From Apis mellifera (taxonomy: Eukaryota > Arthropoda > Insecta > Hymenoptera > Apidae), in assembly GCF_003254395.2 (NCBI RefSeq), contig NC_037640.1, positions 13,160,289 to 13,224,288 on the forward strand: a DNA stretch of 64,000 nt. The letters run 5' to 3'. Both the position numbers and the translations under genes were made by a program. Under the pieces are notes generated by a model. That model had not been told where the DNA came from. It worked only from the letters and a program-made list of their open reading frames with translations, and did no database searches. Below are positions 26,901 to 40,733 of the stretch, one piece after another. Position 1 is the stretch's first letter, and the number at the start of each line of letters is the position of its first letter.

Positions 26901-29900
26901 AGTGTCCCGATGAATCAACCGGTAGACGCGTTCGCGTTGGTAAATAAACAAATAAATGAAACAACCTTCGGCAACGTTTCAACTTGTGTCGGAAAACGTG
27001 TATTCGTTCCTGTTGTTCCTCGTCAAATTCTCTCTGTCGCGTGTCTCGATTGATAGACACGGTAAAAAACGTGATTGGAACCACGGCTGTGATTCATCCG
27101 TTTCGTTGTTTCATATTGCTCGCGATGATACATTTATAGTTTTGATCTTTCGATATGTTTTATATATTGATGAAAAAACACGTGATTAATTTAAACATGA
27201 GAAGATTCCTTGAACCGTTATACCATTATAAAATGTACTTATAAACTGACGATGATATGATTCGTTTCCTGTATCGTATTGCAAATCCATTCGTTCCAAC
27301 ATTTTCACGTTACACCTCCATTTCCTGTAATTAGAAGCGTTCGTGCGAATCGATCATCACCGTGCACTCGATCGCTTATAAACGATTGTTGCGATTTTAT
27401 TTGCATTTGTATTCTACAATTTCTTTCATTTCGTAAAATCTTTCTTCACAGTCAACGAATCACACAATAGATTATAACCTATAACTCGAATTTGTACGAT
27501 AAAGCATCTTCACTGATTTACGAATATTTTTATCTTTCGATTTATCGAATCATTTATAAAACGAATATTGAAAATTTCATCGAAGAATAATCCAGAAAGT
27601 ATCATCGTGAGTACAATCGTATATTCTATTGAAACTTTGTCAAAAAATATCATTTCTTCTCGATTATCCGTTACCAATCGATCATCGAATCGTTGATTTC
27701 GTCGTTTCGATCCAACCACGAGAATGAATGCGAGTGAATCTTGGCGCATAATAACGCAAGATTCTCGAAACGGATCGATTTTCGGATCGTTTTCGAAGAA
27801 AGCATATTTTTGATCTTTGTCTTTAGGAACCAGTTCTCGATTCGTATATTTCACGAGCAAAAACAGGAATTTTAAATTGTGATAAGTAATTGTCGAGAGC
27901 GAAGCCTTTCTCACTGCACTACACATCCACCGAGGAAACGATGCCTTATGGCGAGCTGTTCCACGGTCATACTATGGCCATGGTGTGTAGGCATCGTTGA
28001 TGGCCCGTTTCAAACTGAGGCCCGCCGAGAGAGAACCATTCCTGTTCCCATAGCACGTGGCTTCTCTCTTTTGCTCTCTCCCTCCCTCGCTCCTGCCCCC
28101 ACTATTCGCTCGTACAATCCCCATCGCTCCCTCTCTTTCTCTCTTCCTCTTCCAGACTCCCTTTCTCACTCCTTGTTACCTCAGACACACGCATACGCTC
28201 TTTCCTTTTTTCTCTTTCGAATCCCTATGTAGATGCGATATACCTTCCCTTTAACAGAGTCTCTGCTATACGTTTCATCTCGCAATATTCCTATCTATCC
28301 GTTTTTCCTTCGTTCGCGCACACCGCATTTCGCTACCCGCGCCCTCTGTTTCTCATACCGTCCCTTTCTCTCGCTCATCCTTCCACCATCTCTTTTCTTC
28401 TCGATATTAAACCCCAGATTCATCCCTTCTCGTCTGTTCGTGTTCACCCCCATAAAGTCCTGTTCGTTCTTTGCCCTCGAATCTCCCAATCCCAATTTAC
28501 TCTCTTCGTTCTTCTCTTTCCGTCGTTTATCTATCCTTCTCCTTCTCCCACTCCCTTCTCATCACCGGTACGTTAGTACCTACTACCTCCGTCAATTTCC
28601 CCACCGCGCCAACCGACCAATGATATCGTTGGCCTTCCATAAGAGCCGGCCAATCTCTGACGAGCGTTTTCTATTGTGGATTTTTAAATCATTTTTATGC
28701 GTGCATACCTTCAGCACGTGCACGTACGAAGCATTGTACAGAGACGCAACAATACGTTCTGTGTGCGCCCGTATGAATCTCGTACTACGCAGAGAGAGAG
28801 TTTGGTGTGTATCTTCTACTTGTATATATATATATATATAAACGTGTGTACAAATCGTGTAAACGACACAACTTTCTACAGAGTGGTTCGAAAAATCTAC
28901 TTAATTGGCAATTCAAACGTTATATACGATATAATGGATTCATGGAAGTTATTAATGGTAATTTAGTATATCTCTCGTGAAACAATTGAATACTGTTTAC
29001 GTACATTGTACAAAGCTGGTTAAATTTTGTACGATTCGATCGATACAAATAAATATATTTGAAATTTGTTGAATTATCGTCTATCGTTTAAAATATTTTA
29101 ATTATTTAATTTTTTAATGAATTATGAAATTTTTTTATCGAAACTACGCGTGCAAAATTTTTCTTGCACAAAGTTATTCGTATTCTTCATGGTGGTACGC
29201 ATGACATGTTTTTCTATTTATTACAGTGCGTGAAATTGACATACGACACGAAGGTTAAAAGTCAATCGACTAGAATGCACGCGTATAAAGCTTCTTGAAT
29301 GAATTGATATTTATCTTTTTAACTTGCTTTGTTCGTACGAGTTTAAAATGCGTACAAATAAACTATTATTGTGTTTCATAAAAACTTGCCCTTTTATTTT
29401 TTTTTTAGAAAATTACATATACATATATCACATATCAAATCCAGAACAGATATAATTCTTATTTAAAAATTTATTTAATAACAAAAATTTATCGATGATA
29501 TATATTATAGTTAGAAAATATTGAAGAGTATTTTGAGGTTACCCGTTATATTCTCGCTATACGGACCAGAGCTATAATACACCCACGTTGCCTGAATTGT
29601 GTTGAAGAGGGAGTTTCGATGTGTACGTGCGCTTATATTGTGTGGCGAACGTAACGCAACGACCACGGTCTACACTCAGTCGTGGACATAATGGAGCATT
29701 GTTAATATGTTAATGCCGAGCGTTCCTAAAGGTTCCGACGGTTTATGTTTCTCCGTTCCACCGAAGAATCGTTACACGGTCCATTAGACGACGAACCTTG
29801 AATTCCACTCGTCACGAATTTCCCTACGGGATCCTTTTTCTATTTCACTCGTATCGTTATAATTTTTTTATTAATTTGTTTTAATAAAAAAAAAAAAGGC

Positions 29901-30845
29901 TCGTTAGGTTAGCTTTTGCAAAAAATTCTTTCTCGTTAAAATTGTTCCCGATTAACTTATTAAATTCGTCGTTTTAATCCGAATATAATTCTGAAAAATT
30001 TATATTGTCGTGTATACGTAAGTATATAACGAAGATTAATATCGACTCGTTCGTTTTGCAAAAAGCACGACTTCCACGAAACTCTGTCGTGTAGGTTTAA
30101 AAATAACGACCTTGACAGTCGCGGCTTACGGGAAATGCGGATTAAGAAAAACGCCAAGTCAGTGGGACTCCTTAGCGTTCACGAGAGTAATTAATCGTGG
30201 ACACCGTGCAGGAGTAATTAAAATATATTTGAAGTTTCAGCTCGCGGTTACCTTCCATGGATAATTCACGTATATAGCGCAATTCAGTCGTTTAGTTGTG
30301 TGAACTCGTATAATTAACACGAACGTTAATGAGCACGTCGTCGGATCGTTCGTGGATTCGAACAAACGAAGAATTAAATTTAAATAAAAATTTTATGATA
30401 ATAACTTTTGATAATTTAGTTGAAGCTCAGACTTTTAATCATTATGATGCACGATTGATAATATTGCTTGTTATTGAATAAATATTAAACGATATCGTAA
30501 CACGAGATTTTTTTCTTCAATGCAAATTTTTTTTTATGCAATATTTATGCAAAACGAATATTCGAGTACTAAAATTATTAAATTGTTTGCAATTTTTACG
30601 CAAGTTTTTCTAAATTGGATGTTTTTTACATATAATAAATATTTTATCTTTAAAAAAATGAAGCATTGTTTTCTTTTTATTTAATAATGCAATTTGTGAT
30701 AAAATTTATCCTCCATCGATATAATATAAAAATTATCCGCTGTTGATACAGACAATCTAACTTACCGACGGTAGTTGTTCGACTTTGCTCTGGAGCTTTT
30801 CGCATTATCAATCGTCGATAAGAAGAAACCTGTATTCGGACTTAC
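26901..30845. other. Intron, pyrimidine-rich block and AT-rich sequence
   Basis: 28.05-28.56 kb is strongly pyrimidine-rich on the plus strand. The rest is AT-rich with short TA runs. Nothing coding supported. Confidence 0.5.
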
Positions 30846-31015
30846 CTAGGCATGTCTTGAAGTTGTTTGGCTCTCTGCTTGTATCGTGAGAGGGCGAAAA
30901 GTAGGGCGAGGACCGGCCAGAGGGTTGATCCTGCAGCCAATTCGCTAGGATTCACGGAGCCCACGTCCGCCCCAAGAGCTCGGAGCGCTCCTACGCACAG
31001 GCTCACGTTCTCGAC
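30846..31015 (-). CDS. sick: CH domain exon 3 (VENVSLCVGALRAL...SRYKQ)
   Basis: Acceptor gtgtgttgcgcag before 31015 and donor CCTAG|GTAAGT after 30846. It is 170 bp, 56 codons plus two bases (phase 2). It encodes VENVSLCVGALRALGADV, then NPSELAAGSTLWPVLALLFALSRYKQRAK, the C-terminal half of the CH domain ending in the SRYKQ motif typical of NAV2/NAV3. After the domain comes QLQDMPR, continuing into the linker exon at 16390. This exon and the two at 50.3-50.8 kb together give a complete CH domain of about 105 residues. Confidence 0.95.
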
Positions 31016-32728
31016 CTGCGCAACACACGTAAAACCTCGTCATCGATCACGGTATGAACCGATGTATACGCGTTGTGTATACGTACTAAAGGGAATCGAT
31101 CGAAAATTTTCTTTTTTTTTTTCTACTTTCGACCGATCTCCTCAAGTATATGTGCCTAACGAGTCAATGACTCGAATTAAAAATACCTTGCACAACGCGC
31201 GCTTTCAAATTAATCTTCACATTTCCGTATATCTACTATTAATTTTGACGAGTAACGAAGATGAATATCGAACGTAGAATTCAAAAGTTCTTCGATGAAA
31301 TGGAAATCTATTTATCCCTTTTCATTCCATCTTTAATTGGATTTACAATCATCAGAGATAAAGAGAACGATTTATTACGATCGACGCGACAAGTCACGAT
31401 GAAAAAGCAAACCTTAACGATACAAATCAAACGAAAATAGAGGTCTCTGGTATCACGGTTGCCTGTACTCGTTTGAATTATCCAAGACACGATGGACATA
31501 TCGAGGTGACTGGTGCATATCGGCATACATAGTTTCGAGGGTAGAGCAACGCGAGGAAGGTACGGGAGCGTAGTGTAGGTGTACACAAAGGACGCGGCCA
31601 TACGGTGTACATATACGACACAACATTCTGCGAAACGTGACCGCCGTGACCATGGCTACCTTGTGCTAGCACGCGTGCCGGCCTGCCTCTTTTGTTTCCA
31701 TTGTTCTTAAGAGCCACGGCGGCTCCGGCTTTTACCCAGAAAACAAACCGTGCTGTACTGCACACGCTGCACACGGGGTGGTGGTGAGAGGTATACGGTA
31801 GAGAGAGAGATGACTCATCCGACAATACCCTGGGTGCCCACGCGTAGGTAACAACTAGATTGCCTCTGTGTTCGTTCGTTCCAGCTATATGCAACCCGGG
31901 ATGGGGGTGCCAGTGGACGGCCAAAGAAGAAATGGATCGGAGGAAAACCGTGAAAAACGTCGCATCGACACGCGATATTATTCCAATTTTATTATTACGA
32001 CAAACGCGTAACTATTCACATTTTTCATTTGCAAGTAAAAAAACAAATTCTGACAAACAATTTACAATATTTAGTACGAAATTGAGAAAGATACGATATA
32101 TATTATGGTTGAAAGCGATGATTACGATTCATTGATCGTAACGTAAACGTTAGGCGAGGATGCTGAGCAAGCAGTTGAAACCCGTTTCGAGGCAACGCGC
32201 GTTCCTGAAACTCTCTTATCAGAGTCCATTAACGACCAAGCTTTCAAACGAAATCTCGGTTGAGAATAAGACGCAACGCGATAAAAGGGGAGGGCGATTG
32301 CGAGCTTTTGTCAAAGTTGACGCAAAACCTTTGTGAAAACGCGATACGAGTGCGGGGCACGGTGCAACGCTCTCGTGCGGCAGCATTCACAGGTTATCCA
32401 CACACGAGATGACAGCCGTAAATGGCGATGGCGCTTTTTAACGCGCTCCTCCCTCCCTCGCCCCGCGCCTCCACTCCACGCCGCCGCGACCAACGTGCAC
32501 TTACTACGCGAAAAAAGAAGATCTCGCTCTTAAGGGAGACATCGCGCTTCCTAATAAAGGGCTCAAGATCCATCCAACAGGTTGTTCTATTCTCGACAAA
32601 CGTTCTTCTCGTACATTTCATCCGAATTCATCCGGTTCTCCGTATATCCCTCTCATCTTTTTTTTTTTTCACGTGTATTTATTCCATCATCCTTCAATCT
32701 TACATGTGTGAATGTGATTAAAATATTG

Positions 32729-32755
32729 CACATATATATATATATATATATATAT
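32729..32755. repeat. (AT)n microsatellite
   Basis: 13 AT units in intron. Confidence 0.95.
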
Positions 32756-32977
32756 GGTTTCTACGATATTATACGAGAATCGAGTTGCGACATCGTTGAA
32801 CGAGTGAACGAGGTCGAGTGAAAATTCCCATCGAATCACGAGTGGTATCCAATTAACCGAATCGAGGATCGGTTAGATCCGATCAACAGATCGAAGAAGA
32901 GGGTACGTGTCCTGCCTCGAATCCTGCCAACGCGCGCCGTACGTCGAATCAGGTTTGTAATTCAGGAATCGTGGCGG

Positions 32978-33062
32978 CGCGGCGGGCGGGCGGGCGGTAG
33001 GGCGGCGGAGGGGGGGAGGGGGGAGAGTGGGAGGGGTGGGGGGAGGAGGAACAGAGTCAGGA
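32978..33062 (+). repeat. G-rich tract with many G-runs
   Basis: GGCGGGCGGGCGGGCGG, then runs of 3-7 G separated by 1-3 bases to about 33050. Meets the usual pattern for G-quadruplex folding on the plus strand, the template strand for sick transcription. Confidence 0.85.
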
Positions 33063-33299
33063 GAGCCAAAGATGGCAAGAGATGCCTACTTATGGTAACG
33101 TCCTCGCCTCTCCGCCGCGCAATAAGGAAACGAAAAAAGGAGAAGCGTAAGAAGCGTCGCTCGTACCCTGCGCCTTCCCTCAACTTTCAATTTCATGCGT
33201 ATCACCCGTGCGCAGTCGATTCCTCGTCATATACCTCCTCCACCCTTTCTAACACAATTTCCTCTCGTTTTTCGAGATATATCTATTTTATTAAATTGG

Positions 33300-34615
33300 A
33301 ATAATATTTTAATATTATTTTAATTATTAAATTTTATTATGTTCGTTTTAAAAAATTCGAAAGAATATTTTTATCAATTCTTTCCTAGTGTGGCAATAAT
33401 TAATTTGTATGTGTATGTTTTTGTTTATTAAATTTTATTATTTTTCATATTTTTATTATTCTTTTATATTATATATTTATATAATATAATATTTATATAA
33501 TATAATATTTTATATTATATATTTATATTCTTTTATTCTTATATTTTTATTCTTTTTAAAAAATTCGTTAGAATTAACATCTTCAAAAATATCAAATATT
33601 TTTATCAATTCTCTTCTATTTAATACAATAATTAATTTTTTACATACGTTTTTGTTTATTAAATTTTATTATTTTTCAAAAAATTCGAAAGAATATTTTT
33701 ATCAATTCTCTCCTAGTGTGACAATAATTAATTTGTATGTGTACGTTTTTTGTTTATTAAATTTTATTATTTTTCATATTTTTATTCTTTTTAAAAAATT
33801 CGTTAGAATTAACATTTTCAAAAATGTCGAATATTTTTATCAATTCTCTCCTAGTGTAACAATAGTTAATTTTTTATGTCTATTTTTGTTTATTAAATTT
33901 TATTATTTTTCAAAAAATTCGAAAGAATATTTTTATCAATTCTCTCCTAGTGTGACAATAATTAATTTGTATGTGTACGTTTTTGTTTATTAAATTTTAT
34001 TATTTTTCATATTTTTATTATTCATATTTTTATTCTTTTTAAAAAATTTGTTAGAATTAACATTTTCAAAAATATCGAATATTTTTATCAATTCTCTTTT
34101 AATGTGACAATAGTTAATTTATACCTACGTTTTTGTTTATTAAATTTTATTATTTTTCAAAAAATTCGAAAAAATATTTTTATCAATTCTCTCCTAGTGT
34201 GACAATAATTAATTTGTATGTGTACGTTTTTGTTTATTAAATTTTATTATTTTTCAAAAAATTCGAAAGAATATTTTTCAATTCTCTCCTAGTGTGACAA
34301 TAATTAATTTATATGTATATGTTTTTGTTTATTAAATTTTATTATTTTTCATATATTTTTATTCATTTTAAAAAATTAACATTTTCAAAAATATCGAATA
34401 TTTTTATCAATTCTCTCCTATTTAATACAATAGTTAATTTTTTACATACGTTTTTGTTTATTAAATTTTATTATTTTTCATATATTTTTATTCATTTTAA
34501 AAAATTCGTTAGAATTAACATCTTCAAAAATATCGAATATTTTCATCAATTCTCTCCTTATAATTTTTTGTTTATTAAATTTTATCATATTTATTTTAAT
34601 CAACACGTTCAAAGA
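33300..34615. repeat. AT-rich two-module tandem array
   Basis: The core TTTTTGTTTATTAAATTTTA recurs about ten times with spacings alternating between about 95-99 and 130-150 bp. Two modules alternate. One contains CAAAAAATTCGAAAGAATAT and TCTCTCCTAGTGTGACAATA; the other contains TTAGAATTAACATTTTCAAA. Reading frames through it are repeats, not genes. Confidence 0.9.
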
Positions 34616-36063
34616 CGTTCCTGGTTTAATTCGATGCAATTTTATTAAGTCAAATGAGATCTCGGTATCCGATGAAAAAAATACGTTTTCGTTATATATA
34701 TCGTCTCAAGTATGGGTTTAACGGCACACCCTGGGTGCGTGAGTGTCGCGCGAGTATACGAAGACAAAAGTCGGAGGAGTTGATTGCGCAAGAAAGCGAG
34801 GAGGAAGATCTGATATCCGACGTGAACCGGTGTCGTCGACAGTGGATGCCGCTTCGGAAATCGAATCTCGTAGAGAGACCATTTCATTTTTTCCCTCCCT
34901 CCTTTCCCCTCCTCCCTCCTCCCCCCTCCCCGTTCCTTTTTTCGTCGAGCGCGCGTCTCACGGAGGACGCGAGTGGAATAAAGATGTCCTCCGCGTAACG
35001 ATAAATGCTGCCACGCTCGCGCAAGAAGGAGAATCGAACGCGGATGATGAGCACGGTTAAAAAACGGTTCGCACGGGTAGATCACTTTCCACTTTCGATC
35101 GATACCGCGTTCCCACGATCGCTCTCACTCAACTAGGACGATCCACGATTCCACGAAAATTCCATCAAAATTATTAATTGTTAACAAAGGAGGAGGATTG
35201 ATGGATGAAAAAGAAATTTGATGGATAAATTCAAATTCAATAAACAAGTTTTGACAAGGATATTTTTGTTAACGTAAGAGATGAAATAAGTGGTCATGTG
35301 TAACTATATTAATTTTGGGAATTTTTAATTAGATTCAGAGAAATAAAGAATTAATAAAATTGAGAAAATTACGTAACTTTAATTGATCGATGTGTAAAGA
35401 TTTCGAGTATTAAAAGTATATTTTGAATTAAAATATTAAAAAATAATAGAATTGATAAAGTTCATGGACGAATAATTAATCTAATTCAATAATTATCATA
35501 GAATTTATTTAAAAAAATTTATTTAAATTTAAAGGAATTAGATGTCTTAAAAATTGTAAGAGAATTTTTATAAATTAAACAAATTAAAAATCTAAGTCAC
35601 GATATTAATTAATTATTTAACGATAAATGTCTCGTTAATGTAAAAACACATGTAATAATTTAAAAGTAAAATTCGCGATCGAATTGATTAAAATATTCTT
35701 GGTAAAATGGGAACAAAATTTTTCACGTTTTAAAAAATAATTAAACGATAACACATTCCGTAACACGCGTCGTTTAAGATGAAAAGTGCAAAGGTCGGGT
35801 TTTTTTTGCACGGTCCGTGCACAGGCAACATTTTCAATTTGGCGTCCGGAGCAGAGAGAAAGATTTCAACAGATATTGAACAGGCGCCGACAAGGCGTTT
35901 AATGCCTTCGGCCGATCTCTCTTCTCGTGATATTGCCTAAAGGTACACGTCACTTTCGAGGTCTCCTCCGTTCCGGATCGGATCACTATTACTTGATTAT
36001 TACCTATCTAACCCGCTCCTAATTTTTTTCATCCTCTTCCCATCCTTCAAACTTATATATATG

Positions 36064-36610
36064 TATTGAATTATTCGGAAAGCAATTTTTCACACGAGTG
36101 TCGCTAATCGAACATTTATCCAATCAACTTCGTTCTAAACCGTACTCTTCAGAAAATAATTTTGTTTCTTCACACGAGTGTCGCTAGTCAAACATCTAGC
36201 CAATCAACTTCGTTCTAAACCGTGATGTTCAGAAAATAATTCATTTTTCGCACAAGTGTCGCTAGTCGAACGTTTATCCAATCAACTTCGTTCTAAACCG
36301 TGGTGTTCAGAAAGTAATTTCATTTCTTCACATGAGTGTCACTAGTTGACCAATCAACTTTGTTCTAAACCGTGATGTTCAGAGAGTAATTTCATTTCTT
36401 CACACGAGTGTCGCTAGTCAAACATCTAGCCAATCAACTTCGTTCTAAACCGTGATGTTCAGAAAGTAATTCATTTTTCGCACGAGTGTCGCTAGTCGAA
36501 CGTTTATCCAGCCAACTTCGTTCTAAACGTTGTTCAGAAAATAATTTCATTTCTTCACATGAATGTCACTAGTCGACCGTTTATTCAGCCAACTTCGTTC
36601 TAAACCGTCT
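36064..36610 (+). repeat. About 80-bp tandem array in mariner copy 2
   Basis: Seven or so units sharing CACACGAGTGTCGCTAGTC and ATCAACTTCGTTCTAAACC with the array at 10.9 kb, with spacing varied by small deletions. Each unit again carries the terminal-repeat core TTCAGAAARTAATTT. Confidence 0.88.
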
Positions 36611-36707
36611 TGATATCGTATATTTTGTGAGTTGGTATTTCATGGTTTATTTGTAAGAAAAATTCGTTCGATTCTGTGCGGTACGTTTTTCGTGTGTGAT
36701 AACAAAG

Positions 36708-37012
36708 ATGAAAGACCGAAAGAAGCATTTTTGATATATTTTATTTTTTTATTACCGAAAAGGCAAGAAAAAAGTTATGTAAAGTTTAGTGGTTTTCAAA
36801 ATATCGATAATTTTGACGTTCAAGATGCGCCATGTTCTATCGAAGACTAAATAAATGCGCCGATCGAAGCAAACCGACGAACAACAACTCGAAAAATTGC
36901 TACGATTGATTTTATTAATTAAATTTATCGAATTCGATTGTTTATTATCACACGAAACGACTCGATTTCGTTTCGAAGCTCGAAAAAATAAAAATACTTT
37001 TCGAACAACCCA
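36708..37012 (+). pseudogene. Mariner transposase remnant in copy 2
   Basis: Starts at the position matching copy 1 (ATGAAAGACCGAAAGAAGCA) and keeps NIDNFDVQDAPCS, then a stop. A shifted TTRKIATI-like segment and a degraded LISK-like segment follow before the 3' terminal repeat. Multiple stops and frameshifts. Older or faster decayed than copy 1. Confidence 0.72.
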
Positions 37013-39638
37013 ATATACAGCATCTCGTATAGTATGGTAGATTTTCTACGTGTACGTGTTGCGTTAAAATTGCGATCTTTTGTGTTTTATTAGGTGTAAC
37101 GACATCGCCGATCCTTAAGTGTTAACACAATGAACGGCCGGATTCACAGTGTAGCTCGGTTAACGCGATTAAATCGTGCGACGAATCGTTGTGAACGAGA
37201 AAACGTCTGGCGAAATGAAATAGAGCTACTCTTAACGTAATTCAACGATACGACGATGGCCTCTTGCCTCTTGTACGAGACAAGTATACTCTCCACGCCT
37301 CTATACGATTGATCACATTTACGTTATACGGTATATAGCTCTATTGTTCGAGACACGTATATCAAAGATTTCTCTTTCTCTATATACAAGTAATATCGTT
37401 GTATCGAGGCGTAACGAAGAAGTACGTTTTGGCAAAAAAATTGAGCGAAGGAAGAAGCCATAAGCCACCACGATTAACCATACCACCGATTTTTTGTCGC
37501 GAAGGCTCGAGATTCGTTCTTAGAAAGAATAATCAACAAAATTTCTTCGAATTTCGGGCACGCATAAATATTCTCCTCGATTCGCTTTAATATCTATTCT
37601 TCTTTCGTATTCCTTCCGAAACGATCTAAAAATTTTATAAAATCCGAATACGACTAATCCCTCGTCCTTTATTTCTCTCCATAAATGGGAGATAAAGTCG
37701 GGAGGGACGCGTACCCTTGATCTCGTGGTTCCCCGTGGCAGAAGAGAAGAGGAAGAAGAGGCCGATAGACCGATTATTTTTAGAGATGGCTCGTGCCTTC
37801 GGGACTTTCCTCGGTGTTAAACAGTCATCGCATTTATCTGTCGGATATAGACTGGCTTTTCTTGTCACGGGCCATCTGCTTTTTCAGATCGCTCTCTTAT
37901 CACATACACAGACCTTGTGTTTCATAATCATCGTGAGAGTAGGAAGTGGAAAAACGGGAAAACAACAGCCCGGTCCCTCCTCCCTCCCCTCCCCCTCCCT
38001 TTCCAAAATACCAAACCCCTTCGATTCAGTTAAAAATCGTGGTTTTCGCGTACGATTTTCGTTCGAAATATTTCAGTTCGAGATATTTGTTGCCGAAATT
38101 TTTTGAAATTCGATCGAGCGGAGGGCGACGTTGCCGGTAATTACGGTTGGGACGATACTCGTTCCGCCGAGTTAGCAACGAATTGGAATTCAGGTTGAGT
38201 CTTCTCGAAGTCTCTGCCAGGCGATTTCACGCGAGTTGCATTCGAGGGGATTTTCTAGCGAGCCTAACCTATTTAACGACGTTCGTCGTCGTCTCGGTCT
38301 GAACATTTTTAACGTTTGCAATTTAACGAGACTTACCGAGTAAGTCTTTTCCAATTTATTATTATTATTGTTAATAATATATATATATATTTTTTACTGT
38401 ATATATGTATTTTAGTTACGCAAAAGTAGAAGAACAACAACAACGGTGCGGTTGTTTACCTCGTTCCTCGTTTTTTTACAGTTTCCAACGATTTCAACGA
38501 TTGTATTTCAACGATTATGATGACGCGTTACGCGAGAGCAGGCTTGCGAAACTCGCGGCCGGGCATCGAATTTCTTGCAGATAATTTTTTTCCCCGAGGC
38601 GATTATAACCGCAGGTGTCACTGTCATACGCTTGCCACGGTTTGCTACCTCTGTCTTCGTTTGCGCGCCTCGAACGTTGCGCGGCTGCTAATCGTAATTT
38701 CGTTTCGAAGAAGAAACGTTTATACATTTTTCCTTCGACGAAGCGTTCGATATTCGTATCGATCCAATTCGGTCGGCGAATCGATTATCCACGAGAAGAA
38801 TATCTTCGATATTCAATAATATTATCTACGCGTGGTTCGAATAATAAGAGCCAACGAAATTATTTTTTTTTTATATATGGGGATTTAATTTTTACGATAC
38901 TGCTTTTTTATTTGTTATTTCTTTAAAAATTCGTATGCAACATAAAAATATGTAAATATATAAATATTTGTGAATTATAATATAAATATATAAATGTTTG
39001 TGAATTCTTAAGTAAGTCTCTGCGTGCAGATAATTTGGAGAGCGTTTCGAATTTGACGAACGTAATTCTGTAAATTCGATCTTGAGAATTGAAAATGATA
39101 TTCTAAGGAAGAAGGATGTTAAGAATTAATTTTAATATAGTTTTGCAAAGTTTTGAAGAATCAAATAATAAACAAATAATAATAATAAAAAAAAGTAAAA
39201 AGTTTATATTTCTCGTGCATTCGACTTTTATCGTGTGGTAAAAAATCATCGACAAATCATTGCACGAATTAAATTTAATTTACAAAAAAAAAAAAAAAAA
39301 AATAACAATTTAAAGATGAGAAAATGTGACCGATCAGTTATCGATTAATTTTCTCTATCTGCTTACATTTCGTTTAATTTTTTAAATAAAAATTATATAA
39401 TTAAAAATTATATTATAATTATATTATATTATATTATAAATTATATTATATAATTTTTTAAAAAGAGGACTTAAAATTTTAATGTATGGCTGTTACATAT
39501 TTTTTTATATTTTTTGAAAATGAAATTTTGTCCAGTTATATATATACATTTATTCGAACCATTGCGTGCGAGAATCCACGGAATGTGCATAACGGTGATC
39601 TGCGTAATCTGCGCGAAAAATGGGTGAAAAAAAACAGC

Positions 39639-39690
39639 GAGCGAGCGAGCGAGCGAGCGAGAGAGAGATAGAGAGAGATAGAGAGAGAGG
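39639..39690. repeat. (GCGA)n then (GA)n
   Basis: Six GCGA units followed by GAGATAGA variants. The complementary type (CT)n then (CTCG)n is found at 40734-40787, in opposite sense. Confidence 0.93.
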
Positions 39691-40733
39691 AGAAATATCG
39701 AGCGGCGGTTAATAATCGCCTTGGGCTCGGTCGGGGCCCCTCTGTGAACAGCTCGCGTTACTTTATCGAGTTTTACTTCGGACGAGGCAGCGCGAATGCT
39801 TAGGCGAATTCGATTCACCTTGGGTCGAAGATACGAGAGAAAAGATCGCGGAGAGAAACCTTGCGGATATACGAAGCGTTCCACCACTCGCTTCTCGGAA
39901 GTGGATTGCAAAATCATCGAACTCCGCCCGTGTATTTTATACATTTTGTATAAGCTTCTCTAAGATATAATGTTTTTTTATTTCCGAATTGGACATAAAC
40001 GTTGCTTTTATTTTTACGGTCTTTATATCGAAATTTTCTCTTTATATTTATTTATTTTTCGATGAACGAACGGGATATGCAGAAATCGGGACGGGACGGA
40101 TCAACGAAGTTGTAATTATTCGTTGGTCAAACGCGGTTCGCACGGATCGTTGGACGCGATGTTGCCGCACGCATACGCCGAAACCGCTCGATTCCTGCCA
40201 GATACGCAAACTCACCCGTAAGCGGCCGTGCGATTGTTCGCGCAACGGAATTACGCAATTGGCCGTTGAATCATATCGAAATGCGTTCCTCGCGGATTAA
40301 ACTTTCACATTTCCATTGACGAAAAACGCCTTTTCAGATATATTTCTGCGTTTAAATTTTCTAGGGAGGGGAAAAAAATTCCTCTTTCGTTTTTGATTTT
40401 AAATTTTGCTCCGATGGTAATATCACCCAAGCCCTGCGCGCCATTGTAATAACGATTGAAAATATCATGTTAATTACAACACTTTTCAACTTGGGAATCA
40501 ATGTTGATTAAAAATTTCTTTCATAAATATCGTATTGTTATACACAATTATATTATCGCGTACATAATTTTATACGATCGTAATTTCGCGTAGGAATCCC
40601 AACGAGACAATGAATTTTCTTAGTTGACGCAATTCTTCTTACTTGACTTTCACTTCAATTTTCAAACATAATACGCGAGTGTATGGCAGCGTATCTGAGA
40701 AGAGCTATAAAAGTGTCCTTTTATTATCCTTTC

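Larger units (their letters stand above)
31016..36063. other. Long CH intron, first part
   Basis: GC-richer patches at 31.5-31.9, 32.3-32.5, 32.9-33.2 and 34.7-35.1 kb alternate with AT-rich arrays (33.3-34.6 kb). Frames are open on both strands in the GC patches, as expected from composition. Confidence 0.5.
36064..37015 (+). mobile_element. Mariner-family element, internally deleted copy 2
   Basis: The 5' end TATTGAATTATTCGGAAAGC at 36064 matches the reverse strand of the 3' end (TATTGGGTTGTTCGAAAAGT, ending 37015). It has the same layout as copy 1: tandem array, transposase start, 3' terminal repeat. It is more degraded, with unit deletions in the array and several stops in the coding remnant. 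The two copies lie 25 kb apart in the same orientation. Confidence 0.82.

Noticed and set aside
28233..28841. 202-codon plus-strand frame
   Set aside because: Pyrimidine-rich stretch (Ser/Leu/Pro/Phe bias) ending in a TA run; composition explains the lack of stops.
31478..31924. 148-codon minus-strand frame and a plus-strand acceptor-like ttcgttccag near 31884
   Set aside because: No donor or partner exon in phase; product unrecognised.
34645..35085. 146-codon minus and 114-codon plus frames over the same DNA
   Set aside because: Both strands open in a GC-richer patch; neither has splice sites or recognisable similarity.
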